From NCBI RefSeq assembly GCF_014205845.1, contig NZ_JACHCR010000042.1:1-14758 (forward strand): 14,758 bases of DNA, given 5' to 3'. The notes below the pieces were generated by a model that had not been told where the DNA came from, ran no database searches, and worked only from the letters and a program-made list of their open reading frames with translations. The stretch's first letter is position 1; each line of letters opens with the position of its first letter. This document shows, piece by piece, positions 1 through 6,507 of this stretch. Source of the stretch: Mucilaginibacter cryoferens. Lineage in GTDB: Bacteria > Bacteroidota > Bacteroidia > Sphingobacteriales > Sphingobacteriaceae. A program made the translations under genes and the position numbers.

Positions 1-114
1 TCGATGCATTTAGAAGAGAAAAAGCTATATTCACAAATCACATCTGACAACTTATAAAACAACCCAACTGTCAGATCAAATAGTGGCTATTACAACTTAG
101 ATGATAATAATTTA

Positions 115-147
115 AAGCCATTGATCAGAGATTTCTATCAATGGCTT
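115..147. repeat. Hairpin, 11-bp perfect stem
   Basis: AAGCCATTGAT (115-125) and ATCAATGGCTT (137-147) form a perfect 11-bp stem with an 11-nt loop. On the minus strand it lies directly at the stop codon of the small frame ending at 125 and is followed by an AT-rich tract, so it could end transcription of a minus-strand unit. There is no clean T-run on either side. Confidence 0.4.
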
Positions 148-205
148 CCCAATGCGCTAAAATCTTCTCTTTTTTTTGCACAGGCTGAAGTTGTTCTTTT
201 GCCAT
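125..205 (-). pseudogene. Short coding-like minus-strand frame, possible gene remnant
   Basis: An ATG at 205-203 opens a 26-residue frame that begins MAKEQLQPVQKKEK and ends AIDRNL at a TGA (127-125). The same frame stays open upstream to a TAG at 256-254 and reads like protein (PSENLFKYMAKE). A second coding-like piece beginning MDGIWSKNG lies before that stop, from an ATG at 310. This pattern fits the 3' end of a decayed gene. No family is recognised. A chance frame is quite possible. Confidence 0.2.
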
Positions 206-600
206 ATATTTAAATAAATTTTCACTCGGTATATTTATGAAATTATCCTCTAACTAGTAATCCAAATTCTTGCCATCCATAATTCCATTTTTCGACCAAA
301 TGCCATCCATTGTGAGGCTAGATGAGATTTGTAGCGCCTCAATAGCAACTCAATAGAAATATTTATATACTACACTCAAATTTGATTATGTCGTATTTTA
401 ATTGATGATGATCGCGGGGATCTTATATAATTCATGAACTGGACATTATAGTCTACTGCTTTATGGGATTTCGTTTGTAATTGGGGCTGTTTTTTGAGTG
501 TTTGGTTGAGTTTCGCTGGGTGACTACCACTAACCGGGGAGCTATCAGTTAATATGGTCGTCGTTCGTTGACTACAGTATTTGTGTGGTATAATGTGTAG

Positions 601-840
601 ACAACGGGTCAATTACCCCTGCTAAATTTTCTAATACTTATTTATTCGGCGACAAAACAACTATCGGATTTATTTGAAACACCCGTTAAAGAATTTTTGA
701 ATTTACCGAGGCCTTGCTACCGGAATTTAGGAAAGCGATTAAATGAACAGGGAGTTCTTTTGGCGACAGATTACAGTTTGCTCAAGATTCGTTTTTTCAA
801 TGAAGAGTCGAGGATTTACCTATCAAGTAGATGTGAGTAG
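601..840 (+). pseudogene. Open frame without start codon, possible gene remnant
   Basis: Between a TAG at 598-600 and a TAG at 838-840 one frame is open for 79 codons and looks protein-like (for example KQLSDLFETPVKEF and LLKIRFFNEES). It has no in-frame ATG near its beginning. Its last codons and stop lie inside the conserved upstream element of the promoter at 825-882, which argues that the region is now regulatory and not coding. I do not recognise a family. Confidence 0.2.
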
Positions 841-882
841 GCTGTTTTTTATAAAAAATGATCTTTTACCTGTTTCTTTGGT
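825..882 (+). promoter_or_regulatory. Shared bipartite promoter, copy A
   Basis: The element AAGTAGATGTGAGTAG (825-840) is two AGTAG pentamers with starts 10 bp apart. After 36 bases comes TTTCTTTGGT(G), with TTTG at 877-880. This matches the TTNCTTTGNG box seen in all five copies. Bacteroidota -7 boxes are known to have the form TAnnTTTG, so the box is read here as the -7 element and the pentamer pair as an activator site. The first downstream gene is the broken glsB-like gene at 914, then the intact yegP-like gene at 1173, so yegP is probably the working target. Confidence 0.7.
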
Positions 883-913
883 GCACAACCGGTTAAACAG
901 TAACAAGTGAGAC

Positions 914-1082
914 ATGATTTTACATTTAATTTTAGGCGGCGTTGCAGGTTTTCTGGCGGATGGTTAGGCGGGCGGGTTTTGGGTCTACTGGGATTACATC
1001 TCCCTGGGTGGAGTTATTTTGTTACTGTTTTTTCCGGAGTTGTTCTACTGGTACGATAGTAAGACTTTTAAAAGGTAGCTAA
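914..1082 (+). pseudogene. GlsB/YeaQ/YmgE-family membrane protein, frameshifted remnant
   Basis: Reading from ATG 914 gives MILHLILGGVAGFLA, the usual start of the small transglycosylase-associated (GlsB/YeaQ/YmgE) stress membrane proteins. A missing base in the G-run at 956-959 breaks the frame: the next frame gives GWLGGRVLGLLG and then a GW-rich hydrophobic piece ending VVLL. A second shift near 1050-1053 gives TIVRLLKGS and a TAA at 1080-1082, which resembles the family's basic C-terminus. Pieced together it is about 55 residues, shorter than the usual 80 or so, so a central block also seems lost. It lies 31 bases after the promoter box at 877 and 90 bases before the yegP-like gene. The family call rests on motif resemblance only. 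Confidence 0.5.
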
Positions 1083-1172
1083 ACAGCTTGATTTAACATG
1101 AATTTTAGATGTCAGAATTTTAACCATGTGTATGAGGTCAATAAACCATTAATTTTAAATAACAAATCAATC

Positions 1173-1502
1173 ATGAGGAAATTTTCAACAAAAAAAGGAA
1201 ACGACGGTCAGTATTATTTTAATCTATTAGACAAGAACGGACAGGTTATTCTGATTGGAGAAGCTTATACCTCTATAGCAGCAATGCATGGCGGCATAGC
1301 ATCAGTTAAGAAAAATGCTGCTGGGGATAAACACTATGAGTGGGCTATGTCTAATAACAAAAAGTTTTATTTTAATTTGAAGGCCTTAAATGGGGAGATT
1401 ATTGGTACAAGTCCAATGTATGAAACTGAAGTCGGACGTGACAATGGTATGGAATCGGTCAAAAAGAATGCCCCAGAAGCTCCAATAGTAAACGAGTACT
1501 AG
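1173..1502 (+). CDS. YegP-like protein, two DUF1508 repeats
   Basis: The 109-residue protein has two similar halves. The first has GQYYFNLLDKNGQVILIGEAY and SVKKNA; the second has KFYFNLKALNGEIIGTSPMY and SVKKNA. This tandem layout, the F-N-L-K-A-x-N-G-E-I motif and the length match the YegP/DUF1508 family of small cytosolic beta-rich proteins, whose function is not established. An ATG at 1098 is in frame, but the extra 25 residues are unlike the family, so the ATG at 1173 (MRKFSTKKGNDG) is preferred. No clear Shine-Dalgarno is visible, as is common in Bacteroidota. It follows the broken glsB-like gene and is probably transcribed from the promoter at 825-882. The terminator at 1814-1855 is the first strong one downstream. 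Confidence 0.85.
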   Translation: MRKFSTKKGNDGQYYFNLLDKNGQVILIGEAYTSIAAMHGGIASVKKNAAGDKHYEWAMSNNKKFYFNLKALNGEIIGTSPMYETEVGRDNGMESVKKNAPEAPIVNEY

Positions 1503-1813
1503 TAAATTATGTCATTTGGAAAAATATCCAGGAGAGTTCTGTAACGCTTACTTACATGGGTATTTTGCAACCTACTAATAATGGCTGCTGCAACCCCAAA
1601 AGCAACTGCTGCCCATCCGTAGCTATCCAAACAGTCAAAGCATATGGAAATAAATACACCTATTGGTTACAGTGTATATGTATTAAAATAGTAAATCAAT
1701 TGTACCGGCGGAACTTTGATCTTGTTGTACTCCTTACATTCAAATCTCACCCTTAACAGTGCGCTAAAGATCCGGTAACAGAAACCGTGTCGCTGATGTA
1801 AGCCAGAGAAGGC
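1503..1813. other. Intergenic or leader-like stretch before a terminator
   Basis: No convincing gene. A 66-codon frame (1556-1756) and an opposing frame (1906-1667) are poor candidates. The stretch leads into a strong intrinsic terminator. GCTGATGT at 1792-1799 is complementary to ACATCAGC at 1824-1831 inside that terminator, so two competing folds are possible. It could be the 3' region of the yegP transcript or a small RNA. Confidence 0.4.
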
Positions 1814-1855
1814 GCCTTTTGGGACATCAGCCTTGCTGTCCCAAAAGGCTTTTTT
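1814..1855 (+). terminator. Rho-independent terminator
   Basis: GCCTTTTGGGACA (1814-1826) pairs perfectly with TGTCCCAAAAGGC (1837-1849) across a 10-nt loop, and six T residues (1850-1855) follow. The T-run is on the plus strand only. It probably ends the transcript that carries the yegP-like gene about 310 bases upstream, or a small RNA starting in between. Confidence 0.85.
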
Positions 1856-1999
1856 ATCATCCAGATTTTTGTAATTCGCAGGCACATTGTTATAAATTGT
1901 CGTCAATAATAATGCTTTTTTTCTTCAATACTGTGTATAATCTGGGGGACCAGCGCTTCTGTTGAATAGATACTATCACTTTGTTGTATACTATATGAA

Positions 2000-2109
2000 G
2001 GAATGCATAGCATTCCGGTTAAAATTAACCAAGCGGCTCGTATTTTAGAAATAAAATACGTTCAAGGATCATGTGAAAAGCGATTAGTTTACACGATCAA
2101 AAATTCGTG
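2000..2109. other. Cluster of four hairpins, candidate structured RNA
   Basis: Four perfect inverted repeats follow one another. GGAATGC/GCATTCC (2000-2016) has a 3-nt loop. GGTTAA/TTAACC (2017-2030) has a 2-nt gap. CGTATTTTA/TAAAATACG (2039-2060) encloses a GAAA tetraloop. CACGA/TCGTG (2092-2109) has an 8-nt loop. No gene lies between 1856 and 2320. The first two stems abut with no spacer. This is unusual for neutral AT-rich DNA and suggests a folded RNA or a row of protein-binding dyads. It does not fit a tRNA. Confidence 0.35.
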
Positions 2110-2251
2110 CAGTATATCAACATGTAACCAAGCCATACATGAGGGCGATGGATAGTGACTTTCTGGAGTGTAGGTACGGGTATTCACCACAGTTTTGGCG
2201 GCTGAGAAGTAACATGCGCGATATATTTAATGCAGCGAACTGGCTTGCCGG

Positions 2252-2282
2252 GGTTTCTGCATGTTCTAGGGATGCAGAAACC
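2252..2282 (-). terminator. Hairpin downstream of the zinc-ribbon gene
   Basis: GGTTTCTGCAT (2252-2262) and ATGCAGAAACC (2272-2282) form a perfect 11-bp stem with a 9-nt loop. TGGC (2241-2244) and GCCA (2287-2290) can pair outside it. It lies about 40 bases beyond the stop codon of the minus-strand zinc-ribbon gene and may end its transcript, but no T-run follows on that strand. Confidence 0.4.
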
Positions 2283-2320
2283 AGCGGCCAACCCATTTAT
2301 CTGCTTTACTTCTGATAAAC

Positions 2321-2509
2321 TCAGACCTTGTATCTGCGTACTTTCGTCTCTGTCATTAGCCGATAGCGGTTCTTCATGCACTTAGCGCAAAAGAACTTTT
2401 GCAGAGGGATAAGAAACAAGAAGTTACGCCCAACCCAATTTCTTTTTACACGGTAATGAAAGGGCTGGGAGCAGCGACGGCAATACAGGTAAGGTTTTTC
2501 TTTGTGCAT
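2321..2509 (-). CDS. Small zinc-ribbon protein
   Basis: The 62-residue product begins MHKEKPYLYC and carries two CxxC knuckles, CRRC near residue 10 and CAKC near residue 41, separated by a basic and aromatic stretch (HYRVKRNWVGRNFLF). This spacing is typical of a structural zinc ribbon. The end is strongly basic (KVRRYKV). The function is unknown; nucleic-acid binding is only a guess. In-frame ATGs also occur at 2551 and 2590. The predicted promoter box (TTTG at 2563-2560) places the transcript start near 2555, so 2590 is too early and 2551 would be nearly leaderless. The ATG at 2509 is preferred. It stands alone, with its own copy of the shared promoter upstream and a hairpin downstream. 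Confidence 0.65.
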   Translation of the reverse strand: MHKEKPYLYCRRCSQPFHYRVKRNWVGRNFLFLIPLQKFFCAKCMKNRYRLMTETKVRRYKV

Positions 2510-2557
2510 TGGTTTAAATTCAGGAGCGAGAGGATTTTCGACGTTTAACATAATGGG

Positions 2558-2615
2558 CGCAAAGTAACCGAGAAGGAAAAAAATAAACATAAAGTAAAAC
2601 TACTTACATCTACAC
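2558..2615 (-). promoter_or_regulatory. Shared bipartite promoter, copy B
   Basis: On the minus strand GTGTAGATGTAAGTAG (2615-2600) is followed after 36 bases by TTTG (2563-2560) within TTACTTTGCG. It matches the other copies in element, spacing and box. It points at the zinc-ribbon gene. This copy's box is the one closest to the known TAnnTTTG form. Confidence 0.72.
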
Positions 2616-2776
2616 AATCAAGATTAATATATTGATGTAGCGTAAAAAACGCTGACCGTCAGCAGCATTGAATTTGTATCTTTTTTTTAAACCTTAAGGA
2701 ATATGATTGCGTATAATTATAAAAAATGAACTTATGCATACGATGATTGTCATCCGGAGCGCTTATTAGCTTGTAC
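2616..2776. other. Intergenic region between divergent units
   Basis: The region separates the minus-strand zinc-ribbon unit from plus-strand frames. It holds a small dyad, GCTGAC-C-GTCAGC (2651-2663), next to GCGT/ACGC (2640-2652), possibly an operator. No gene is seen. Confidence 0.3.
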
Positions 2777-2926
2777 ATGATCAAACGCCTGATTGATTTA
2801 AAAAGAAGCGGATTGAGAGACGGTTTACATGAAAAGACTTTTAAAGAAAGTAAAGATATATTGTTAAAGACTGTTTTATCATATTTTATGAGGTCAGGCG
2901 AAGAGTGCTTTTGTAAGACTGGTTGA
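2777..2926 (+). CDS. Small hypothetical protein, 49 residues
   Basis: ATG at 2777 opens a 49-codon frame ending at TGA 2924-2926. The product is rich in Lys, Arg, Leu and Glu (begins MIKRLIDLKRSGLRDG, then KTFKESKDILLKTVL, with cysteines near the end) and would form amphipathic helices. It lies upstream of the hypothetical gene at 3040 with 113 bases between. No Shine-Dalgarno or promoter is evident. No family is recognised. The composition looks like real protein, but at this length chance cannot be excluded. Confidence 0.35.
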   Translation: MIKRLIDLKRSGLRDGLHEKTFKESKDILLKTVLSYFMRSGEECFCKTG

Positions 2927-3039
2927 TAAGTAGGGATTTAAGGAGTTTAGGTGAGTGAAATAAAGTTCTCAAATCTGTAATTAAATTAGAAGTGCGGCGC
3001 AATGACGTTTAGAAAGTAGTAGACTTGCATAACCTTATC

Positions 3040-3405
3040 ATGATGAAAAATGTATATTCAAGCGCAGAATTATTTGTTGAATTTCTTATTAGTGCAGATC
3101 TTGGCACAGAGTATTTTAATATTGCTGTAATCGGTTTAGATAAGATTTCAGGTAAGCTTATTTTTGAGAATAAGGTGACAAAAACACTACATATTGCAAA
3201 CTTTTGTGCGCTGAATGAACCTATTCTTAGAAGAACTAATATCTGCCTGACTTTATCCAGATCCGATGCAAAATTCTCGATGCTGAAAAACGGGAAACTT
3301 GTAGCTACCCGAGTAATTAGCTCGGAGGTGAAGGATTTTCAGGAGCAATTACGTACAGTTCAGGATGTTTTTTTGACCGTTTTAATAAGGCGAAACGGTG
3401 CTTAA
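3040..3405 (+). CDS. Hypothetical protein, 121 residues
   Basis: The frame begins ATG ATG (3040, 3043). A TTG at 3025 extends it by five residues but is less likely as a start. The protein begins MMKNVYSSAELFVEF and alternates hydrophobic and charged residues as in a mixed alpha/beta cytosolic domain (EYFNIAVIGLDKISGKLIF, then AKFSMLKNGKLVATRVIS), ending in a helix (DFQEQLRTVQDVFLTVLIRR). No signal peptide, membrane segment or known motif is visible. I do not recognise the family. It stands alone, without a copy of the shared promoter. Confidence 0.55.
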   Translation: MMKNVYSSAELFVEFLISADLGTEYFNIAVIGLDKISGKLIFENKVTKTLHIANFCALNEPILRRTNICLTLSRSDAKFSMLKNGKLVATRVISSEVKDFQEQLRTVQDVFLTVLIRRNGA

Positions 3406-3709
3406 ATACAGGGTGCTTTATTTTATTATTAAAATGCCGCTCACCAAAGTGATTTTCCGACGCAAATAGTAGGGTATAGTTTTTGCTAATATTAGCGATA
3501 TTTGGTTATCCGGCGGAAGACTTCAAAACCGGAAACGGTTCTCTGCGCTGGTTTAAATTCGATTGACCGGGAACAAGAAAAGTTAACCGACTCCCATGAA
3601 ATAAATTACTATTTTAAATGGTAAATCAAATATTCACGAATCAAAAGAGGCATACTACTTGAGACCATAACAAGTCAATATCGACTTTAACGTGCTTTGG
3701 GGCTATCAA
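3406..3709. other. Intergenic, no gene seen
   Basis: AT-rich and stop-rich. A short coding-like fragment near 3505-3565 (reads GYPAEDFKTGNGSLRWFKFD before a stop) could be a gene remnant. No promoter, terminator or RNA gene is recognised. Confidence 0.3.
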
Positions 3710-4015
3710 ATGAAGATACACGCATCTACGTACGGATATAAAAAAATGTTTATTAGGTGTTTAAAAATGGCTCTTGGCAAGCAAAACCACACTTTACGGA
3801 ATGGAGAGTTTCAGATAAATCCGAAATGGAATGGATGCTTTAGTGAACTATATTACCTCGGTAAAGACCATTCTGTTGGGCGGAGTAGGGGGAAATACCG
3901 GATAAAAAACAGGTTTGCAAAAAGACCAATATGTCAATATAGATGGCCAATACATTGTTTTGTTTCGGTCGTCCTAATATCTCTTGATTTAGATGTCATT
4001 GCCAGCTATGGGTAG
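3710..4015 (+). CDS. Doubtful open frame, 101 residues
   Basis: ATG at 3710 (a GTG at 3692 is also in frame) opens a frame to TAG 4013-4015. The product begins MKIHASTYGYKKMF and is basic, rich in Tyr, Asn and Arg, with a hydrophobic stretch near the end. No motif or family is recognised. Its stop codon overlaps the conserved element of promoter copy C, which weakens the case. It may be a chance frame or a remnant. Confidence 0.2.
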   Translation: MKIHASTYGYKKMFIRCLKMALGKQNHTLRNGEFQINPKWNGCFSELYYLGKDHSVGRSRGKYRIKNRFAKRPICQYRWPIHCFVSVVLISLDLDVIASYG

Positions 4016-4066
4016 ATGTGTGTAGTTGTTTATCCTGATATTTCTTTTCGTTTTGTTTGCTTTGTG
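4010..4066 (+). promoter_or_regulatory. Shared bipartite promoter, copy C
   Basis: GGGTAGATGTGTGTAG (4010-4025) is followed after 35 bases by TTTG (4061-4064) within TTGCTTTGTG. It points to the histidine kinase gene at 4133, giving a predicted leader of about 60 bases that contains a short upstream frame. Confidence 0.68.
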
Positions 4067-4079
4067 TCAAATTGAAATC

Positions 4080-4136
4080 ATGAAAACTTTACTAGAGCTT
4101 TTTATTCCGTTGACCCATAACATGTTATTATTATGA
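4080..4136 (+). CDS. Short upstream leader frame coupled to the kinase
   Basis: ATG at 4080 starts an 18-codon frame (MKTLLELFIPLTHNMLLL) whose TGA stop (4134-4136) overlaps the ATG of the histidine kinase (4133-4135) as ATGA. It would begin about 10 bases after the predicted transcript start. The overlap suggests translational coupling: ribosomes ending here could restart on the kinase. The leucine-rich peptide is hydrophobic. The arrangement could be chance. Confidence 0.35.
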   Translation: MKTLLELFIPLTHNMLLL

Positions 4137-6028
4137 CGCAGGCAACAAACAATGATATTAATGGTATTACTGAAGAGAAAACAGAAGAACAGCAGCGGGA
4201 GTTTGATAAAAATAACCTGAACGCCCTCATCAATAGTACAGATGATCTGATATGGAGTGTCGACAGGAAATTAAATCTTATTACCTGTAATGAGCCCTTT
4301 AAAAGAGCGTTGGAAACAATATCGGGCCATGCTATTGTAAAAGGAGAGTCTGTTCTTCCAAATGAAATTCAACCAGATCTGGCGGTCGCCTATACAAAAT
4401 TTTATGAGCGGGCTCTTACCGGAGTCTCCTTTAAAGAAATCCGACATAATAATGATAACTATGCCGAGGTTTCATTTTACCCTATTCAGCTTGGAACTGA
4501 GATTATTGGTGTTGCCTGTCGCTCGCGGGATATTACAAAAATTAAACAGACACAAGATAGACTAATAAATAGTGAAAGACGCTACCGCCAGATTGTTGAA
4601 ACATCCCAGGAGGGCATCTGGGTGCTAGATGAACATAACAAAACCATTTTTGTCAATAAACGAATGTGCGAAATACTCGAATATACTGAAGAGGAAATGA
4701 TTGGTCGAACCAATTTTTCGTTTAAAGATGAAACAGGGCAGCAAATCGCGAGAGAACAGCTTGAAAGGAGAAAAAATGGAATTAGCGAAACAGAGGAAAC
4801 TAAGTTTATAACAAAAAGCGGGAAGCCTATTTGGGCCCAATTGTCGGCTAGTCCCATTTTTAATGAAGCAGGGGGGTATATTGGCGCCCTAGCGATGATA
4901 TCCGAAATTACTGGGCGAAGAAAAATAGAACAAGAGCTGGCACAGAGTGAGTCGCGTTTAAAGGAAGCTCAATCTTTAGCTAAAATAGGGAATTTCGAAT
5001 GTGATATGGACCAGCGTTCGGAGATCTGGTCGGATGAGATTTATAAAATTTATGGTTTAAATAAGGAAGAGGTCACTCCCTCTAAACAGTTGTTCCTATC
5101 ATTTGTTCATCCAGACGATCTGAGCGATGTAAAAATGGCAATGACCCAATGTTTAACGACCTTTCAAAACTCCATTTTCGATTTTAGGTTCAAACGGAAA
5201 GATGGAGCCCTTAGATATGGCTATAGTGAAGTAAGATTACAGTTTGATAAAAAACGGCGGCCAATCCGTATTTTTGGTATTCTGCAGGATGTTACTGAAA
5301 GAAAAATGGCGGAAATGGAGCGTACTAAAATGATTAATGACCTCATGCTGCGGAATACGGAGTTGGAGCAGTTCGCTTATATCATTTCCCATAATCTAAG
5401 AGCGCCCCTCGTTAATATTATCGGAGCATCCAATGTGCTGACCGACCCAGGCCTAAGCGTAGGAGATAAGGAATTCCTGTACGCCGCCATAAACCTGTCT
5501 GGTGTAAAGCTTGACGATATTATCAAAGACCTTAATCTTATTTTAGAAATAAAGCGTGAAATCAATACGACTAAGGAGCTGGTCCGATTTTCTGATCTGG
5601 TTGACAATATAAAAACACACATCAAGGACTTGATGCAATCGTATGATATCGAGATTCGATGCGATTTTTCTGAAATCAATGAGCTTTTGACTTTAAAGAT
5701 ATATTTGCACAGTGTTTTCTATAATTTGATTTCCAATAGTATTAAATACCGTAAACCAAATGTTCAAACTATTATTGAAATAAAAAGCCGGAATATCAAC
5801 AATAAAGTCGAATTGGTTTTTATTGACAACGGAATGGGGATTGATCTTCAAAAGAATGGCGATAAGGTTTTTGGGTTATATAATAGATTCCATAACCATA
5901 TTGCAGGTAAAGGCATGGGGTTGTTTATGGTAAAATCACACGTCGAAGCACTGGGTGGGAAGATAGCCATCGAGAGTACAGAAGGCCAGGGGATTCAATT
6001 TAAAATTGAATTTAACATAAATGCGTAA
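4133..6028 (+). CDS. Soluble multi-PAS sensor histidine kinase
   Basis: This 631-residue protein has no signal peptide or membrane span, so it should sense in the cytoplasm. Three PAS/PAC units are visible: about 28-140 (ends ACRSRDITKIKQ), 148-265 (ends LAMISEITGRRK) and 280-395 (with FVHPDDL, ends FGILQDVTERK). The phosphoacceptor domain follows with SHNLRAPL, His420 being the predicted phosphorylated residue. The ATP-binding domain has an N-box (FYNLISNSIKYRK, 529-541), a G1 box DNGMGI (565-570), FGLYNRFHNH (580-589) and a G2 box GKGMGL (592-597). All catalytic motifs are intact. PAS domains may bind small ligands or cofactors; none can be named. It has its own shared promoter (4010-4066) and leader frame. 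The expected partner regulator appears decayed immediately downstream. Confidence 0.95.
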   Translation: MTQATNNDINGITEEKTEEQQREFDKNNLNALINSTDDLIWSVDRKLNLITCNEPFKRALETISGHAIVKGESVLPNEIQPDLAVAYTKFYERALTGVSFKEIRHNNDNYAEVSFYPIQLGTEIIGVACRSRDITKIKQTQDRLINSERRYRQIVETSQEGIWVLDEHNKTIFVNKRMCEILEYTEEEMIGRTNFSFKDETGQQIAREQLERRKNGISETEETKFITKSGKPIWAQLSASPIFNEAGGYIGALAMISEITGRRKIEQELAQSESRLKEAQSLAKIGNFECDMDQRSEIWSDEIYKIYGLNKEEVTPSKQLFLSFVHPDDLSDVKMAMTQCLTTFQNSIFDFRFKRKDGALRYGYSEVRLQFDKKRRPIRIFGILQDVTERKMAEMERTKMINDLMLRNTELEQFAYIISHNLRAPLVNIIGASNVLTDPGLSVGDKEFLYAAINLSGVKLDDIIKDLNLILEIKREINTTKELVRFSDLVDNIKTHIKDLMQSYDIEIRCDFSEINELLTLKIYLHSVFYNLISNSIKYRKPNVQTIIEIKSRNINNKVELVFIDNGMGIDLQKNGDKVFGLYNRFHNHIAGKGMGLFMVKSHVEALGGKIAIESTEGQGIQFKIEFNINA

Positions 6029-6251
6029 AACGTTTGGGCAACGCCTCGTGGTGATTCCTGACACATTGCCAATCTATTCGCTGAAAATCAGATCCTATTC
6101 GTACGGAAGACAGGTCTTTTATTTTGCGCGTAAAACTACTTCGGCGATGATAACATACATACTAAAACGAAAAAGACTACTTTTTTTTAATACCCATTGC
6201 CTTACGGAGATGTACACGCGAACGGGAGGGCCATATCCGGAACATTATTAA
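6021..6251 (+). pseudogene. Possible decayed response-regulator receiver domain
   Basis: The frame begins with an ATG inside the last codons of the kinase (8-base overlap), the place where Bacteroidota often put a cognate response regulator. The 76-residue product starts MRKTFGQRLVVIPDTLPIY, which resembles the first strand and acidic pocket of small receiver proteins (consensus like LVIDDTPID), followed by GRQVFYFARKTTSA. The acidic pair is damaged (IPDT) and no proper phosphoacceptor Asp or later receiver motif is visible before the stop. It may be a fast-decaying receiver remnant or a chance frame. Confidence 0.3.
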
Positions 6252-6305
6252 CGCATGGATTCTATTTGAATTATACCAGCGCCTGCGGTACTAAGCTGAT
6301 CAATT

Positions 6306-6448
6306 TCAGGTTCGAAAGTAAATTGGGCGTTGCCTCTGGTAACGGGGTAAATTCAGTCCTGCTTTTAGCCAATTGCCGAAATCTACAGGACGGTTAGTTT
6401 GTTTATTTTCTGATAGGGAGAACGCTGCCCCTAATAGGCTGCTGCATA
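6306..6448 (-). pseudogene. 3' part of a frame apparently split by the IS3 element
   Basis: On the minus strand the frame reads SSLLGAAFSLSENKQ, then VDFGNWLKAGLNLPR, and stops at TGA 6308-6306. If the IS and one copy of a 4-bp duplication (TACG/TATG) are removed, this frame joins without a shift to the open frame at 7810-7689, giving one continuous frame of about 86 codons. No family is recognised and no start codon is found at its far end. Confidence 0.35.
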
Positions 6449-6474
6449 TGTAACCCTTCCTTAGCTCGGATTGG
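6449..6474 (+). repeat. IS3 left terminal inverted repeat
   Basis: Begins TGTAACCCTTCC and continues to CGGATTGG. It matches the other end with a few mismatches and one gap. It lies downstream of orfB. Confidence 0.75.
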
Positions 6475-6507
6475 TATTTTATAGACTTATTTAATTCAAA
6501 AGTATAA

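Larger units (their letters stand above)
1..600. other. Sparse left end, no convincing gene
   Basis: No reading frame here has both a good start and protein-like composition. The stretch holds a short minus-strand frame and its hairpin (115-205), described separately. The rest is AT-rich with frequent stops on both strands. It may be the decayed remains of a gene, because coding-like fragments on the minus strand between 125 and 310 are separated by a stop (TAG at 256-254). Confidence 0.4.

Noticed and set aside
376..612. 78-codon minus frame
   Set aside because: TTG start and low-complexity, random-like composition rich in Ser, Thr, Gln and Lys.
1102..1118. TTTAGATGTCAG upstream of the yegP-like gene
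   Set aside because: Partial resemblance to the shared element but no TTTG box at the required distance.
1556..1756. 66-codon plus frame with a Cys-rich start
   Set aside because: No family resemblance and a random-looking second half. A GGAG-like stretch lies about 20 bases upstream, too far to help.
1667..1906. 79-codon minus frame crossing the terminator
   Set aside because: It starts with TTG and reads through the perfect terminator hairpin. The structure explains the sequence better.
2000..2109. Possible tRNA or tRNA-like gene
   Set aside because: The stems do not close into a cloverleaf with an acceptor stem, and no proper T-loop or anticodon arm is present.
2184..2381. 65-codon minus frame overlapping the zinc-ribbon gene
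   Set aside because: GTG start. It overlaps the end of the better-supported gene in another frame and runs through the 11-bp hairpin.
3009..3026. Possible sixth promoter element (AAGTAGTAGACTTG)
   Set aside because: Only the first half matches, and no TTNCTTTGNG box follows at 35-36 bases.
4582..5679. Minus-strand frames inside the kinase gene
   Set aside because: They are antisense to an intact, fully recognisable histidine kinase.
6197..6397. 66-codon plus frame before the IS
   Set aside because: TTG start and overlap on the opposite strand with the frame that continues across the IS. The minus-strand reading is favoured.
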